Part shown: positions 9,191 through 22,480 of the stretch, in pieces
Position numbering within the stretch: the stretch's first letter is position 1
How the letters are laid out: the number at the start of each line of letters is the position of its first letter
Source: Imhoffiella purpurea
Lineage (GTDB): Bacteria; Pseudomonadota; Gammaproteobacteria; Chromatiales; Chromatiaceae
DNA length: 64,000 nucleotides
NCBI RefSeq assembly: GCF_000585215.1
Contig: NZ_AONC01000006.1
Location: 1 to 64,000, forward strand
Direction: 5' to 3'
Program-made: the position numbers and the translations under genes
The notes under the pieces: model-generated
The model's input: the letters and a program-made list of their open reading frames with translations, nothing else
What the model was told of the DNA's origin: nothing
Database searches by the model: none

Positions 9191-10276
9191 ATGCCTTTTC
9201 CTGGACTTGGCTCGTGGCGAGATGCTACCGCCAAACGCGCATCGATTTCCGGTTCGGTACTGCTGTGGACTGTGTCCCTGTCGGTACTTCTGTTGCTCGT
9301 CGCTGGCTGCACCCGGCACCAGGATCCGCAGATCGCCTTCGATGGTCCCACCATGGGGACCTACTACTCGGTCAAGATCGCGCGTCCACCCGAGGGCATG
9401 ACCGCCGAATCCCTGCAGCCCGGGGTCGCCGAGGTGCTCGACGCGGTCGTGGCCGAGATTTCCACCTACGACGACAGCTCCGAGCTGTCGCGGCTCAACC
9501 AGAATCCGAGCACCGACTGGATCCCCATCTCGGCGAACCTCCACCGGGTGATCGCCGAGGGTCAGCGCATCTCCTCTCTGACCGACGGCGCCTTCGACAT
9601 CACCATCGGTCCGCTGGTGAATCTCTGGGGATTCGGCCCGGAGACGCGTCCGGCCCGACTGCCGACCGAGGCGGAGATCGCCGACGCCAAGGCCCGGGTC
9701 GGCTGGCACAAGCTGGAGCTGAGGGCCGATCCGCCGGCCCTGCGCAAGGCGCGGGGCGACATCTATATCGATCTCTCGGCCCTCGGCGAGGGCTACGGCG
9801 CCGACCGGGTCGGTAACTGGCTGGAGTCGCAGGGCATCGAGAACTACATGGTCGCGGTCGCCGGCGCCATCCGCACCCGTGGGATCAACGCCAAAGGCGA
9901 GCCCTGGGCCATCGCGATCGAGGAACCGCTCCCCGACCGGCGCAGCGTGCATCGCATCATCCCGGTCTCGAACAGGGCGCTCTCGACCTCGGGCGACTAT
10001 CGCAACTTCTTCGAGGAGAACGGCAAGCGCTATTCGCATGAGATCGATCCCATGACCGGGGCGCCCGTGGACAAGCGGCTGGGATCGGTCACCGTGGTCG
10101 ACGAGACGGCCATGGTCGCCGACGGCTGGGCGACGGCGCTCATGGTGCTGGGCGATCGGCGCGGTCCGGAGGTGGCCGAGTCGCAGGGGCTCGTGGCCTA
10201 TTTCATCGTCCGCGACCAGCAGGATCAGCCGCGCGGATTCGGCTCCAAGTCCTTCGAGTCCCTCCTCGGTCGCTGA
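9191..10276 (+). CDS. apbE: FAD:protein FMN transferase, lipoprotein
   Basis: A 361-residue ApbE-family protein. The N-terminus has a hydrophobic segment ending in the lipobox LVAGC (cysteine near residue 40), so the mature protein is a lipoprotein facing the periplasm. Family segments are PTMGTYYSVKI, LVNLWGFGP, YIDLSALGEGYG, SHEIDPMTGAPV and the C-terminal metal-binding region ADGWATALMVLG. ApbE attaches FMN covalently to threonine of subunits such as RnfD/G or NqrB/C; no such target gene is in the window. The ATG at 9191 is preferred because it gives a clean signal peptide. Confidence 0.92.
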   Translation: MPFPGLGSWRDATAKRASISGSVLLWTVSLSVLLLLVAGCTRHQDPQIAFDGPTMGTYYSVKIARPPEGMTAESLQPGVAEVLDAVVAEISTYDDSSELSRLNQNPSTDWIPISANLHRVIAEGQRISSLTDGAFDITIGPLVNLWGFGPETRPARLPTEAEIADAKARVGWHKLELRADPPALRKARGDIYIDLSALGEGYGADRVGNWLESQGIENYMVAVAGAIRTRGINAKGEPWAIAIEEPLPDRRSVHRIIPVSNRALSTSGDYRNFFEENGKRYSHEIDPMTGAPVDKRLGSVTVVDETAMVADGWATALMVLGDRRGPEVAESQGLVAYFIVRDQQDQPRGFGSKSFESLLGR

Positions 10277-10519
10277 GGGTTTGGCTCGTATCGATTGTGG
10301 ATGCGTTCACGATATGATGGCATCCTTCTTGTCGCCGGGGTGGCGAGGCACTAATCTGACCGAATCAGTCGGCTAGGGCGAATCCTCACCGAAGCGTGCC
10401 CTTCGGGTGTCGGCTTGCCATTCGTCGCCCGATACGTCCCCTGGTCTCGTCATGCAGTCCCCGATCGCTCCTTCGGTTGCGAGGCCCTCGTTCATGTCCA
10501 TGTCAGGAGATGCACCAGC

Positions 10520-11038
10520 ATGAAGAACCGAGTGACGCCGACGTCGGTCGAGCGCGTGATGCGCGAGGACGATTTCATCGTCTCCAAATCCGATCTCAAG
10601 GGTCGGGTGACCTACGGCAACCGAACCTTCATCGAATTCTCGGGCTTCACCGAGAAGGACCTGCTCGGGAGCCAGCACAACATCATTCGCCATCCGGACA
10701 TGCCGCGCGCCGTGTTCGCCCTGCTCTGGGAGACCATTCGAGGTCAGCGGGAGTTCAACGGCTATGTGAAGAACATGGCCAGGGACGGCAGCTTCTACTG
10801 GGTGTTCGCCAACGTGACCCCGGACATGGACGAGGAACGCCAGGTGACGGGCTATTTCTCGGTCCGGCGCAAGCCCAAGGCGTCTGCCGTCGCGACCATC
10901 TCCCAGCTCTATCGCGGAATGGTCGAGGCCGAGCGGAAGGCCGGTCCGCGCGATGCGATCGCCGCCTCCTCCAAGATCTTGCAGGACAGCTTCCGCGAGA
11001 AGGGGATGACCTATGATGAATTTGTCCTTGGGCTCTAG
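10520..11038 (+). CDS. Aer-like PAS-domain sensor protein
   Basis: A 172-residue cytoplasmic protein made of one PAS domain (about residues 15-115) and a short helical tail. The run [12 protein letters not shown] followed by [19 protein letters not shown] is typical of the FAD-binding PAS domain of the aerotaxis receptor Aer. The ATG has AGGAGA nine bases upstream. It overlaps the next gene, a chemoreceptor, by 26 bases, so the pair resembles Aer split into a sensor and a transducer. Flavin binding is inferred from family resemblance. Confidence 0.8.
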   Translation: MKNRVTPTSVERVMREDDFIVSKSDLKGRVTYGNRTFIEFSGFTEKDLLGSQHNIIRHPDMPRAVFALLWETIRGQREFNGYVKNMARDGSFYWVFANVTPDMDEERQVTGYFSVRRKPKASAVATISQLYRGMVEAERKAGPRDAIAASSKILQDSFREKGMTYDEFVLGL

Positions 11039-12470
11039 GATCGCGGCTCCGCTCTGGTCCCTGACCGCGCTGCTGGTGCTGACGGCGGGCGTCGGCATCG
11101 CCCGTTCGGGCTGGAGTTGGCAGCTGATCGTCCCAGTGGTGCTGGGCGTGGCCATCGCCGTCTGGGCTCAGATCGGGCTTCGCAATCTGCTCTCGTCCCT
11201 GGCGAATCTGAAATGCATCGTCACGGAGATGAGTCAGGGCCGGTTCGGCAAGCGCGTGACCAGAATCCGGGCGAACGACGAACTGGGCGAGCTGGCCTGG
11301 AAGATGAACGATCTGGTCGACCAGCTCGAGGCCTATCATCGCGAGCAAGTGACCAGCTTCCGGCAGCATCTCGATGGCCACTTCCATCGCAAGGCATTCC
11401 TGGGCGGTCTCCGAGGGATCTTCAAGGACGGTATCGAGAACAACAATCGGCTGCTGGACAGTATCAAGGACGTTCAGCTCGAACGTCTGCGCAATCATCT
11501 CATCGCGCGTATCCAGAGTCTCAACAGCACGAATCTGCTGGACAATCTGGCCTCGAACCAGCGTGATCTGGTGCGGGTGAACGATGAGATGCAGGCCGTT
11601 CTCAAGCTCGCGAGCGCCACGGTCGAGGAGGCCGAGGAGAGCCGCGACGGCGTGCACCAGGCCGTGACGCATCTGGGATCCATCAGCGAGCGTATCGACC
11701 ATACCGCCGCGGTCGCGGCCAGTCTCAGTGCCCGCAGCCAGCAGGTGACCTCGACGGCCCAGCTGATCAACTCGATCGCCGATCAGACCAACCTCCTGGC
11801 GCTGAACGCGGCGATCGAGGCCGCGCGCGCGGGGGAGGCCGGCCGCGGATTCGCCGTGGTCGCCGAGGAGGTGCGCAAGCTCGCCGACAATACCAAGAAG
11901 GCATCGGAATCCATCGGCGAGGTCATGGGAGGGCTGAGCGACGAGACCGAGCGAATGGCGGAATACGCGGGCACCATGTGCGAGGTCGCCAAGCGGACCG
12001 GCTCCATCGTCGACGAGATGGAAGGGCGATTCGGGCGTTTCGCCGCCTCCGCCCAGGAGACCCGGACCCGCGCCCTGCTGGCGGGCGACATGGGGTTCAG
12101 CTCGCTGGTCAAGGTCGACCACATGATCTACAAGCAGCGCGCCTACATGGCCATCAGCACGGGCGGCCAGGATTCCAGCTTCACCGATCCCATCAAGGTG
12201 GACCATTTCAGCTGCCGGCTCGGTCAATGGTATGAGGCCCAGGGCCGCGATCTGTTCGGTGCGACAGACAGCTACACTGCCCTGCAGGAGCCTCACTCCA
12301 GGGTGCATTACAGCGTGCACAAGGTGCTCGAGGAGCTGAAGCGCGACTGGCAGACGGACATGTCGATCCAGCAGGAGATCGTCGATTCCATGCGTGCCAC
12401 GGAGCAGGCCAGCCAGGAGGTCATGACGCTCTTGGATCGCATGGTCGAGGAGAAGCACGGATTGGTCTAG
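11013..12470 (+). CDS. Methyl-accepting chemotaxis protein with C-terminal CZB zinc-binding domain
   Basis: A 485-residue chemoreceptor. Two hydrophobic segments close together near the N-terminus (about 10-30 and 34-58) leave almost no periplasmic domain. A HAMP-like region and the signalling domain follow, with the canonical hairpin tip containing [18 protein letters not shown] around residue 255. The last 110 residues form a CZB domain: [27 protein letters not shown] and [13 protein letters not shown] provide the His/Cys/His/His ligand set. CZB domains bind zinc and sense zinc or hypochlorous acid in characterised receptors. Sensory input probably comes from the PAS partner encoded just upstream. 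Two ATGs lie at 11013 and 11016. Confidence 0.9.
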   Translation: MMNLSLGSRIAAPLWSLTALLVLTAGVGIARSGWSWQLIVPVVLGVAIAVWAQIGLRNLLSSLANLKCIVTEMSQGRFGKRVTRIRANDELGELAWKMNDLVDQLEAYHREQVTSFRQHLDGHFHRKAFLGGLRGIFKDGIENNNRLLDSIKDVQLERLRNHLIARIQSLNSTNLLDNLASNQRDLVRVNDEMQAVLKLASATVEEAEESRDGVHQAVTHLGSISERIDHTAAVAASLSARSQQVTSTAQLINSIADQTNLLALNAAIEAARAGEAGRGFAVVAEEVRKLADNTKKASESIGEVMGGLSDETERMAEYAGTMCEVAKRTGSIVDEMEGRFGRFAASAQETRTRALLAGDMGFSSLVKVDHMIYKQRAYMAISTGGQDSSFTDPIKVDHFSCRLGQWYEAQGRDLFGATDSYTALQEPHSRVHYSVHKVLEELKRDWQTDMSIQQEIVDSMRATEQASQEVMTLLDRMVEEKHGLV

Positions 12471-12513
12471 CCGGTGCGCGTCCGGCACGCCTGAAAGCGA
12501 CAAGGGGAGAGTC

Positions 12514-13257
12514 ATGGTCGGTTTCTACGGCAAGCTGCCCGATCTGGGGGGGGTCGTCACCCGGCGTCTGCCGAAGGAGTTCATCCAGCCCTGGGATCTC
12601 TGGCTACGCGAGTCTCTGGCCAGCGGCCAGCTGCAGCTGGGCGACGATTGGCTGGACGTCTATCTGACCAGTCCGTCGTGGCGTTTCGCATTGACCTCGG
12701 GCCTGGCCGGCCAGTCGGCCTGGGCCGGGGTCATGATGCCGAGCGTCGATCGGGTCGGGCACTATTTCCCGCTCACCCTGGCCTGTCCGCTCTCGCCGGA
12801 CCGGAATCTCATGGCCGTCCTGGGCGAATCCTACTGGTTCGAGCGTGCCGAGCTCCTGCTGTTGTCCACCCTGGAGGACGAGTGGACGTTCGACGCCTTC
12901 GATTTGCAGGTCCAGTCTTTGGGCGAGCCGCCCTCGAGCCCGTCGGTTCCTGAGCCGTCTCAGCCCGAGGGTCTGGTGCGGCCCAATGCCTGGCGTCTCT
13001 GCGCCGACACGCCCGCCGAGATGCGCGCCGCTTGTGCGCCACTGCTGAGGCGCGCGCTGGATCAGATGTTCTTCGGTTACAGCTTCTGGTGGTCGCAGGG
13101 GTCCGAGCGGGTCTCCCCCTCGCTGCTGCTGTGCCAGGGGCTTCCGCCGGCCGAGGGCTTCAGCGCGCTCATCGGCGGTAACTGGTCCGGTCACGGCTGG
13201 TGGGAGTTCCCGCCGGCTCGGGAGGATCCCTCGTGTTCGAGCGAGGAGCCACGATGA
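12514..13257 (+). CDS. tagF: Type VI secretion-associated protein TagF
   Basis: A 247-residue protein of the TagF family. The N-terminus VGFYGKLPDLGGVVTRRLP matches the family signature (GxxGKLPxxGDF), with GDF changed to GGV. The conserved PSVDRVGHYFPLTLACPL segment follows near residue 75. TagF is a post-translational repressor of type VI secretion in characterised species and is often next to, or fused with, the PppA phosphatase. Here the phosphatase gene follows with an ATGA overlap. No structural T6SS gene occurs elsewhere in the window. The start has GGGGAGA upstream. Confidence 0.85.
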   Translation: MVGFYGKLPDLGGVVTRRLPKEFIQPWDLWLRESLASGQLQLGDDWLDVYLTSPSWRFALTSGLAGQSAWAGVMMPSVDRVGHYFPLTLACPLSPDRNLMAVLGESYWFERAELLLLSTLEDEWTFDAFDLQVQSLGEPPSSPSVPEPSQPEGLVRPNAWRLCADTPAEMRAACAPLLRRALDQMFFGYSFWWSQGSERVSPSLLLCQGLPPAEGFSALIGGNWSGHGWWEFPPAREDPSCSSEEPR

Positions 13258-13997
13258 CGCCTTCCATGTCGCTGGAATGGCGATCCGGTGCTGCGACGGA
13301 TGCGGGCCGGGTCCGCACCGACAATCAGGATGCCTTCCTGGATCGCCCGGAAGCTGGACTTTGGGCGGTGGCCGACGGGATGGGCGGACATCAGGGGGGA
13401 GGGGCCGCGAGCCGCATGATCGTGGAGCGGCTGAGCTCCATGGGCGCCGCCTCGCTGCTGGGCGTCGCGGCCGACTCGGCGAGCGCCATCGTCGCCGACA
13501 TCAATCATCGTCTGATCGAGGAGGCGGCCCTGTCCGGTGGCGGCATCATGGGCAGCACCCTGGTCCTGATCCTCGCGGTCGGCGACCATTGCGTCCTGCT
13601 CTGGGCCGGCGACAGCCGGGCCTACCGGCTGCGCGACGGCGGTCTGCTCCAATTGACGACCGATCATACCCAGGTGCAGGAGATGGTCGATCAAGGTCTG
13701 CTCGCCCCCGAGGAGGCCGAACACCACCCGCTGTCCAACGTCCTGGTGCGTGCCGTCGGCGGCGAGATCGATCTGGTGCTGGATCGCAGGATCGAGGCAC
13801 TTCGGGGTGGCGACCGCTATCTGCTGTGCAGCGATGGTCTGGACAAGGAGCTGACCTCGGATCGGATCGCAGAGATACTGGCGCGCGCCGAACCGCCGGA
13901 GGCGACGGCCCAGTCGCTGGTCGAGGCCGCCTGCGAGGCGGGCGGACACGACAATGTGACGGCGCTGGTAGTGGATTTCAGCAGCTTTGGATCCTGA
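13254..13997 (+). CDS. PP2C-family serine/threonine phosphatase (PppA-like)
   Basis: A 247-residue PP2C phosphatase with all main metal-binding motifs: DAGRVRTDNQDAF near residue 15, VADGMGGHQGGG near 40, WAGDSRAYRLRDG near 120, CSDGL near 190 and GGHDNVTALVV near the end. The ATG at 13254 overlaps the tagF stop and has GAGGAG upstream; a GTG at 13233 is an alternative. Pairing with TagF points to PppA, which reverses phosphorylation of the T6SS activator Fha by the kinase PpkA. No kinase or Fha gene is seen here. Confidence 0.88.
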   Translation: MTPSMSLEWRSGAATDAGRVRTDNQDAFLDRPEAGLWAVADGMGGHQGGGAASRMIVERLSSMGAASLLGVAADSASAIVADINHRLIEEAALSGGGIMGSTLVLILAVGDHCVLLWAGDSRAYRLRDGGLLQLTTDHTQVQEMVDQGLLAPEEAEHHPLSNVLVRAVGGEIDLVLDRRIEALRGGDRYLLCSDGLDKELTSDRIAEILARAEPPEATAQSLVEAACEAGGHDNVTALVVDFSSFGS

Positions 13998-14051
13998 AGG
14001 CGCGGCATGTGTAGGCGACGCATGCATCGAGCGGGCGGGGGAGGGGTGTCC

Positions 14052-14399
14052 TCACGCCGCCACGCGCCAGCCCAGCTCGATACGCACCCCCTCATAGGGG
14101 AAATGCAGTTTGCCGTTCTCGGACTTGTCGATCAATCCGATCGCTGCCAGGCGCTGGGCATCGGCATGGACCGCGCGCACGTCACGTCCGACCCGGCGCG
14201 CGAGCTCGCGGACCCCGATGGGATCGGTTCCGGCCAGCGCCTTGAGGATGGTGAAGCGGTTGCCGTTGAGCGTGTCGAGCAAATCCTCGTCGGTCTGGAA
14301 GGAATACCCGGGCGGTTGCGGTTCTCCGCGCTCGATGGCCTGTAGCAGGCGCGCGCTCCATTCGGCTTCGGTTTCAACGCGAATCGTCAGTGTGTCCAT
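14052..14399 (-). CDS. HTH DNA-binding protein, HVO_A0114-like, probable antitoxin
   Basis: A 115-residue protein with a winged helix-turn-helix in its second half: LNGNRFTILKALAGTDPIG, then RELARRVGRDVRAVHADAQRL, then a wing ending LHFPYEGVRIELGW. Proteins of this type often sit next to DUF6516 proteins and are annotated as their antitoxin. Its start lies inside the 3' end of the DUF6516 gene (26-base overlap). A longer form from the ATG at 14426 is possible. The palindrome at 14682-14700 is a likely operator. Confidence 0.7.
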   Translation of the reverse strand: MDTLTIRVETEAEWSARLLQAIERGEPQPPGYSFQTDEDLLDTLNGNRFTILKALAGTDPIGVRELARRVGRDVRAVHADAQRLAAIGLIDKSENGKLHFPYEGVRIELGWRVAA

Positions 14400-14607
14400 G
14401 GGCTCGCCTCCAGGTCTCGATGTCACGGTGGAAGTCCGCGAACAGGGTTGCGAGATCGACGAAGGTCACCGGGGTCTCGATATCGTCGATATGCTTGTGG
14501 TCGCCCTTGCCGCGCTCGTTGTCGTAGCGCAACACGCACCGATCCTCATGCACCAGAGCCAATCGGTACTTGTATCGATGTCTGCATCCATCCATCGGTT
14601 CCGGCAA
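14374..14607 (-). CDS. DUF6516 / TumE-like toxin, 5'-truncated
   Basis: The 77-residue frame carries the DUF6516 core: LPEPMDGCRHRYKYRLALVH, then YDNERGKGDHKH. Members I recall are about 100-110 residues and have some 25 residues (a beta-hairpin) before the PEP segment. Here an in-frame TAG lies two codons before the only possible start, a TTG at 14607, so that N-terminal part is missing. A strong AAGGAGGT sits about 13 bases before the TTG, too far for good initiation. The gene is therefore either truncated and inactive or translated from a poor start. The toxin label comes from family knowledge (TumE family), not from this sequence. Confidence 0.6.
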   Translation of the reverse strand: MPEPMDGCRHRYKYRLALVHEDRCVLRYDNERGKGDHKHIDDIETPVTFVDLATLFADFHRDIETWRRAHGHTDDSR

Positions 14608-14681
14608 TCGCTAAACCTTGACCTCCTTGAACAGGTCGATTGCGAGGGGCTGGCGTTCGTGGGCGAGGAGTTGCGCCGGTA

Positions 14682-14700
14682 TGTTGCTATCATAGCAACA
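14682..14700. promoter_or_regulatory. Perfect palindrome with -10 box upstream of the TumE-like pair
   Basis: TGTTGCTAT-C-ATAGCAACA is a perfect inverted repeat with nine-base arms. On the minus strand it contains TATGAT, a good -10 hexamer, so a protein bound here would block transcription. It lies between tadA and the toxin-antitoxin-like pair and is oriented to drive the pair. The HTH partner is the obvious candidate to bind it. No clear -35 box was found. Confidence 0.6.
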
Positions 14701-14733
14701 CTCGGGGGCGTCGACGGGTGGACAACCCTTGTT

Positions 14734-18440
<3,707 letters not shown>

Positions 18441-18481
18441 TCCGGCGTTATCGGGCTCTGCTTCGACCTGGTCTTCCGGGC

Positions 18482-19936
18482 GTGAGGCCTCTCGCCGGAG
18501 ACCCGCGTTCAGGATACGGGGGTCGCGATATCTACAGCGTGGCGCGCCTCACGAGCGAGGTCCGATCCGTTCTCGACGGCAGCTTCCCGGCGGTCTGGGT
18601 GCGCGGCGAGATCTCCAATCTGGCGCAGCCCGCATCCGGGCACATCTATTTCACCCTGAAGGACGAAGGGGCCCAGATCCGCTGCGCCATGTTTCGCTCC
18701 AAGCGTGTCCTGCTGGCGTTTCGACCGGGGAACGGCCAGCAGGTTCTGGTGCGCGCCAGGGTCACGCTCTACGAGGCGCGCGGCGATCTGCAGCTGGCGG
18801 TGGACCACATGGAGCCGGGTGGCGAGGGCGCCCTGCGACTGGCCTTCGAGCGGCTGAAGCAGCGGCTGGCCGCCGAGGGGCTGTTCGACGAATCGCTCAA
18901 GCGGTCTTTGCCGCCCTTCCCGCGACAGGTCGGGCTCGTCACCTCGCCGACGGGCGCGGCGGTGCGCGACCTGTTGGCGGTCTTCCGGCGGCGTTTCGCC
19001 GCCTTGCCGCTCCTAATCTATCCGGCCCAGGTCCAGGGCGAGGCGGCGCCCGCGTCCCTGATCGCCGCGCTGGCCCTGGCCAACGCGCGCGCCGAGTGCG
19101 ATCTGCTGATCCTGGCACGGGGCGGTGGCTCGCTGGAGGATCTGGCCGCCTTCAACGACGAGGGGCTGGCGCGCGCCATCCGCGCATCGGCGATTCCCGT
19201 GGTCAGCGGCGTCGGTCACGAGACCGATCTGACCATCGCCGATCTGGCCGCCGATCGCCGCGCGCCTACCCCCTCGGCCGCGGCCGAGCTGGTCGCGCCT
19301 TCGGCCGAGCATCTGACGCAGAGGGTCGCCGCGTTGGCCTTGCGTCTGAGCGACGCGCAGCGGCGGCGTCTGACGGCGGAGCGTCGGCGCGCCGAGGCAT
19401 TGGCTCGGCATCTGGCGCTGCTGCATCCGAGCGCGCGTCTGCAGCAGCAGGCCCAGCGGCTCGATCATGTCCAGCAACGTTTGACCTTTCTGCTGTCCGA
19501 GCGCGTGGCCAGGGGGCGTGCGAGGTTGCATCCGCTCATCTCGGCCCTGCACGCGGCTTCTCCCGAGCGGCGTTTGTCGCAAATCGAGATGCGGCTGGAC
19601 ATCCTGGCGCGGAGGCTCGCGTATGCCGGCGAGCGGATGCTCCATGTCCGAGGCGATCGGCTCGGGCGTCTCGTCGCCGGGCTCGAGGCCCGCAGCCCGC
19701 TGGCCACGCTTGCCAGAGGCTATGCCATCGTGACGCGGTCGGATGACGGCCGCATCCTGCGCGATGCCACCGACGCCGTGCCTGGAACACGGATCGAGGT
19801 GCGTCTGGCCGAGGGTGTTTTGACCGCCGTCGTCGAGCCGGGGACTGGACATGCCGGGTCTGCCGGGTCTTCGGAGGCATCCGGAAGGCGATCCGGGCGG
19901 CGCCCCAAGTCGAGCGACCGAGGGTCGGGTGACTGA
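18482..19936 (+). CDS. xseA: Exodeoxyribonuclease VII large subunit
   Basis: A 484-residue XseA. The N-terminal OB-fold has [20 protein letters not shown], and the core has [18 protein letters not shown] and [17 protein letters not shown], followed by [26 protein letters not shown] long arginine-rich coiled coil (about 290-420) leads to the C-terminal RGYAIV segment. It forms the single-strand-specific nuclease ExoVII with XseB, which is not seen here. The GTG at 18482 is the first start in frame and gives the usual N-terminus. The last 30 residues are Gly/Ser/Arg-rich. Confidence 0.94.
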   Translation: MRPLAGDPRSGYGGRDIYSVARLTSEVRSVLDGSFPAVWVRGEISNLAQPASGHIYFTLKDEGAQIRCAMFRSKRVLLAFRPGNGQQVLVRARVTLYEARGDLQLAVDHMEPGGEGALRLAFERLKQRLAAEGLFDESLKRSLPPFPRQVGLVTSPTGAAVRDLLAVFRRRFAALPLLIYPAQVQGEAAPASLIAALALANARAECDLLILARGGGSLEDLAAFNDEGLARAIRASAIPVVSGVGHETDLTIADLAADRRAPTPSAAAELVAPSAEHLTQRVAALALRLSDAQRRRLTAERRRAEALARHLALLHPSARLQQQAQRLDHVQQRLTFLLSERVARGRARLHPLISALHAASPERRLSQIEMRLDILARRLAYAGERMLHVRGDRLGRLVAGLEARSPLATLARGYAIVTRSDDGRILRDATDAVPGTRIEVRLAEGVLTAVVEPGTGHAGSAGSSEASGRRSGRRPKSSDRGSGD

Positions 19937-20130
19937 GGTTTCGCCATATCCAGATCGCGCACGGCGTCTGGCGTTCCGGTTCCTGCGACGCTCCTCGGGG
20001 GCGAGAGGATCGGGGGCTTTTACGCATACTCTATCGCTTTGGACAGGGTACACTACTCTTGAATCCTACATAGCGTGTTCCCGGGCCCGGCCACGCGTCC
20101 TTGTTTCCACTCTATTTTCCGGTGCTATCT

Positions 20131-21771
20131 ATGTCCGTCTTCGGCTTCGGCATTCTGGCGCGCGCGCGTCTGCTGTTCGCGGTGCTTGGCGGCTTGTCTC
20201 TGATGGCCGGGCTCGGTGCCTACTATATGGCCGGCCATGTCCAGTCGGCGCTCGACGAGATCGTCGTCAAGCAGGATCAGATCGAGCAGTTGTCCTACGA
20301 GTTCAGGATCGACGTCGTCCAGATCCAGCAATGGCTGACGGACATCAGCGCGACGCGGGGTCTGAACGGCTTGGACGATGGTTTTGACAAGGCCCGCGAA
20401 CATTACGAGCAGGCGGGGAAGACCATCGAGCTCCTTGAATCGCTCTATTCGCAACCGGACGCGCTCCCCAAGGATCTGCGCCAGGCTCTGACGGACTATT
20501 ACCTCGCCGGTCAGCGCATGGCCCATCTCTATGTCGAGCAGGGACCGGAGGCGGGCAACCAGCTCATGGCCGGATTCGACGCCACCGCCGAGGTGATGGG
20601 CGAGAAGCTGGATATCTTGCTCGAGCACGCCAAGTCCGAAAAGCTCGACGCCCAGCTGGGCCTGGAGTCTCAGCTGAGAGTGGCGACCACCGTCAGTTGG
20701 ATCGCGACACTGCTGGTGGCGATCGCGCTCATCGGCGGTCAGTTCGCCCTGCAGCGGATGCTCGCGCCGCTCGCGGTGCTCGAGGGCCTGACCGGTCGCA
20801 TGGCGCAGAAGGATTTTCGCGGCGAGATATCGGTTTGCGGCAATACCGAGATCTCACGGCTCGGCTGTGCCGTCATGAGCCTGCAGCAGAGCCTGGTCCG
20901 GACCTTCGCCCAAACCGCCGAGGACGTGGGTCAGATCCATGGGATCATGCAGCGCTTGCGCTCGGTCGCCACCGGCAGCTTCGAGAGCATCACCCGCGAG
21001 CGGGACGAGATCGACCAGATGGTCACCTCGATCACCGAGATGGCCGCGACCGTGCAGGACGTGGCGCGCAACAGCGCCGTCGCCTCCGATTCGGCCGCGG
21101 ACGCCAAGGTGGACGTCCGGCACAGCGAGGAGGTGATGCAGACGGCCATGCGTTCGGTCCAGAGTCTGGCCGAGGGTGTGCTGAGCGGTGCCGAGGCCAT
21201 GTCCAGACTGGATGCGGACATCGAGCAAATCGGCTCGGTGGTCGGTGTGATTCGTGGCGTCGCCGAACAGACCAATCTGCTGGCGCTCAATGCAGCCATC
21301 GAGGCGGCGCGTGCCGGCGAGCAGGGGCGCGGCTTCGCCGTGGTTGCGTCCGAGGTTCGCATGCTGGCGTCGCGGACCCAGCAGTCGACCCAGGAGATCG
21401 AGGGCATGATCGCGCGCATTCAGCAGGGCTCGCAGGCGGTGACCGAGGCGATGAGCCGGGACCGCGATCAGGCCGAACTCATGCGCGAGCAGACGGCCGA
21501 GGTGGATACCGCGCTCAAGGCGATCGGCCGTGCCGTGATGACCATCAGCGATCTGCTGATCCAGATCGCGACCGCGACCGAGGAGCAGAGCCAGGTCGCC
21601 GCCGAGATCGACCGCGGCGCCCATGCCATTCAGGGGTCGGTCGGTCAGACGGCGCAGGGCGTCTCGGAGACCGCCGATGCCTGCGAGCGGCTCAAGGCCC
21701 TGGTCGACGAACTCGACCGGGAGATGGCCGCTTATCGCTTCGGTCCAGCGGAAGGCCGGGAGACGTCCTGA
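20131..21771 (+). CDS. Methyl-accepting chemotaxis protein, periplasmic helical sensor
   Basis: A 546-residue receptor with classic topology. The first membrane helix spans about 10-30. A mainly helical periplasmic domain spans about 31-195, probably a four-helix bundle ([22 protein letters not shown] resembles the first helix of such sensors). The second helix spans about 196-218, followed by HAMP and a signalling domain. The hairpin tip [20 protein letters not shown] is canonical. The ligand is unknown. The ATG at 20131 is chosen over an upstream TTG because it starts directly before the membrane anchor. Confidence 0.9.
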   Translation: MSVFGFGILARARLLFAVLGGLSLMAGLGAYYMAGHVQSALDEIVVKQDQIEQLSYEFRIDVVQIQQWLTDISATRGLNGLDDGFDKAREHYEQAGKTIELLESLYSQPDALPKDLRQALTDYYLAGQRMAHLYVEQGPEAGNQLMAGFDATAEVMGEKLDILLEHAKSEKLDAQLGLESQLRVATTVSWIATLLVAIALIGGQFALQRMLAPLAVLEGLTGRMAQKDFRGEISVCGNTEISRLGCAVMSLQQSLVRTFAQTAEDVGQIHGIMQRLRSVATGSFESITRERDEIDQMVTSITEMAATVQDVARNSAVASDSAADAKVDVRHSEEVMQTAMRSVQSLAEGVLSGAEAMSRLDADIEQIGSVVGVIRGVAEQTNLLALNAAIEAARAGEQGRGFAVVASEVRMLASRTQQSTQEIEGMIARIQQGSQAVTEAMSRDRDQAELMREQTAEVDTALKAIGRAVMTISDLLIQIATATEEQSQVAAEIDRGAHAIQGSVGQTAQGVSETADACERLKALVDELDREMAAYRFGPAEGRETS

Positions 21772-21852
21772 CATCCGGGGTCCTGGAGCGGCTCGCACGG
21801 CCGAGATGCCGCTCCGAGGTTCGGTAGGCGCATCCTGCGGTCGTCCGCGCGG

Positions 21853-22335
21853 TCAGTATCGTCCCCCGCTCTTGAGCAGATAGTTGCGCATCTCGGCGCT
21901 CTCCAGATTCATGCGCATGAGGTTGGCGTGGGTGATGCGGAAAATGGCGCGCATGATCTTGAAGACCAGATGCGGATGGGTGTCGATCAGTGCCTCGAAA
22001 TCGTCCGGCTCGAGCGTCATCACCTGGCTGTCGGCCTCGGCGCGCAGTCCGGCCTTGCGGGGCGAGCCGTCGACGAAGGCGCGGGTGCCGGCGCATTCGC
22101 CGGGGCGCATCCGATAGACCGTCTCTTCGGTGCCGCCGATGCAGCGGCAGACGCAGACGCGGCCCTCGGCGAGCAGGAAGAGCGTGCGCCGCTCGTCGCC
22201 TTCCTCGACCAGGCGGTCGCCGTCCGAGAGCGACTCCAGGCCCATCTTGTCGGCCAGGACCTGGCATTCGTTCGGATCGAGTTCGGCACCCAATGCCGAT
22301 TGCTTGACGGCTTCCGCCTTGTTCAGTGTGTTCAT
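21853..22335 (-). CDS. Stand-alone cyclic-nucleotide-binding (CRP-like) domain protein
   Basis: A 160-residue protein with one cNMP-binding beta-barrel (about 20-135): LSDGDRLVEEGDERRTLFLLAEG, then MRPGECAGTRAFVDGSPRKAG in the phosphate-binding cassette position. There is no helix-turn-helix, so it is not a transcription factor by itself. The cassette lacks the exact RxAT pattern, so ligand binding is uncertain. Such single-domain proteins often act through a partner kinase or other protein. It ends convergently with the upstream chemoreceptor gene. Confidence 0.75.
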   Translation of the reverse strand: MNTLNKAEAVKQSALGAELDPNECQVLADKMGLESLSDGDRLVEEGDERRTLFLLAEGRVCVCRCIGGTEETVYRMRPGECAGTRAFVDGSPRKAGLRAEADSQVMTLEPDDFEALIDTHPHLVFKIMRAIFRITHANLMRMNLESAEMRNYLLKSGGRY

Positions 22336-22480
22336 TTCGTGTCTCTCCCGAGTTTCGATGTGGGTTCCTGATCCAGGAGCGGGTCATGCCGCTCGCCGGT
22401 GCAATCCATGACGGGAAGTTTACAGCGAACCCCGGCTTCTGGTTTTTTCGATCGTCGCACCTTCGCCGATCGAATGATGC

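Noticed and set aside
22430-22465. T-run after a short GC stem (GGTTTTTT), possible terminator
   Set aside because: The stem is only three or four base pairs, and the T-run is on the plus strand, while both flanking genes are on the minus strand.
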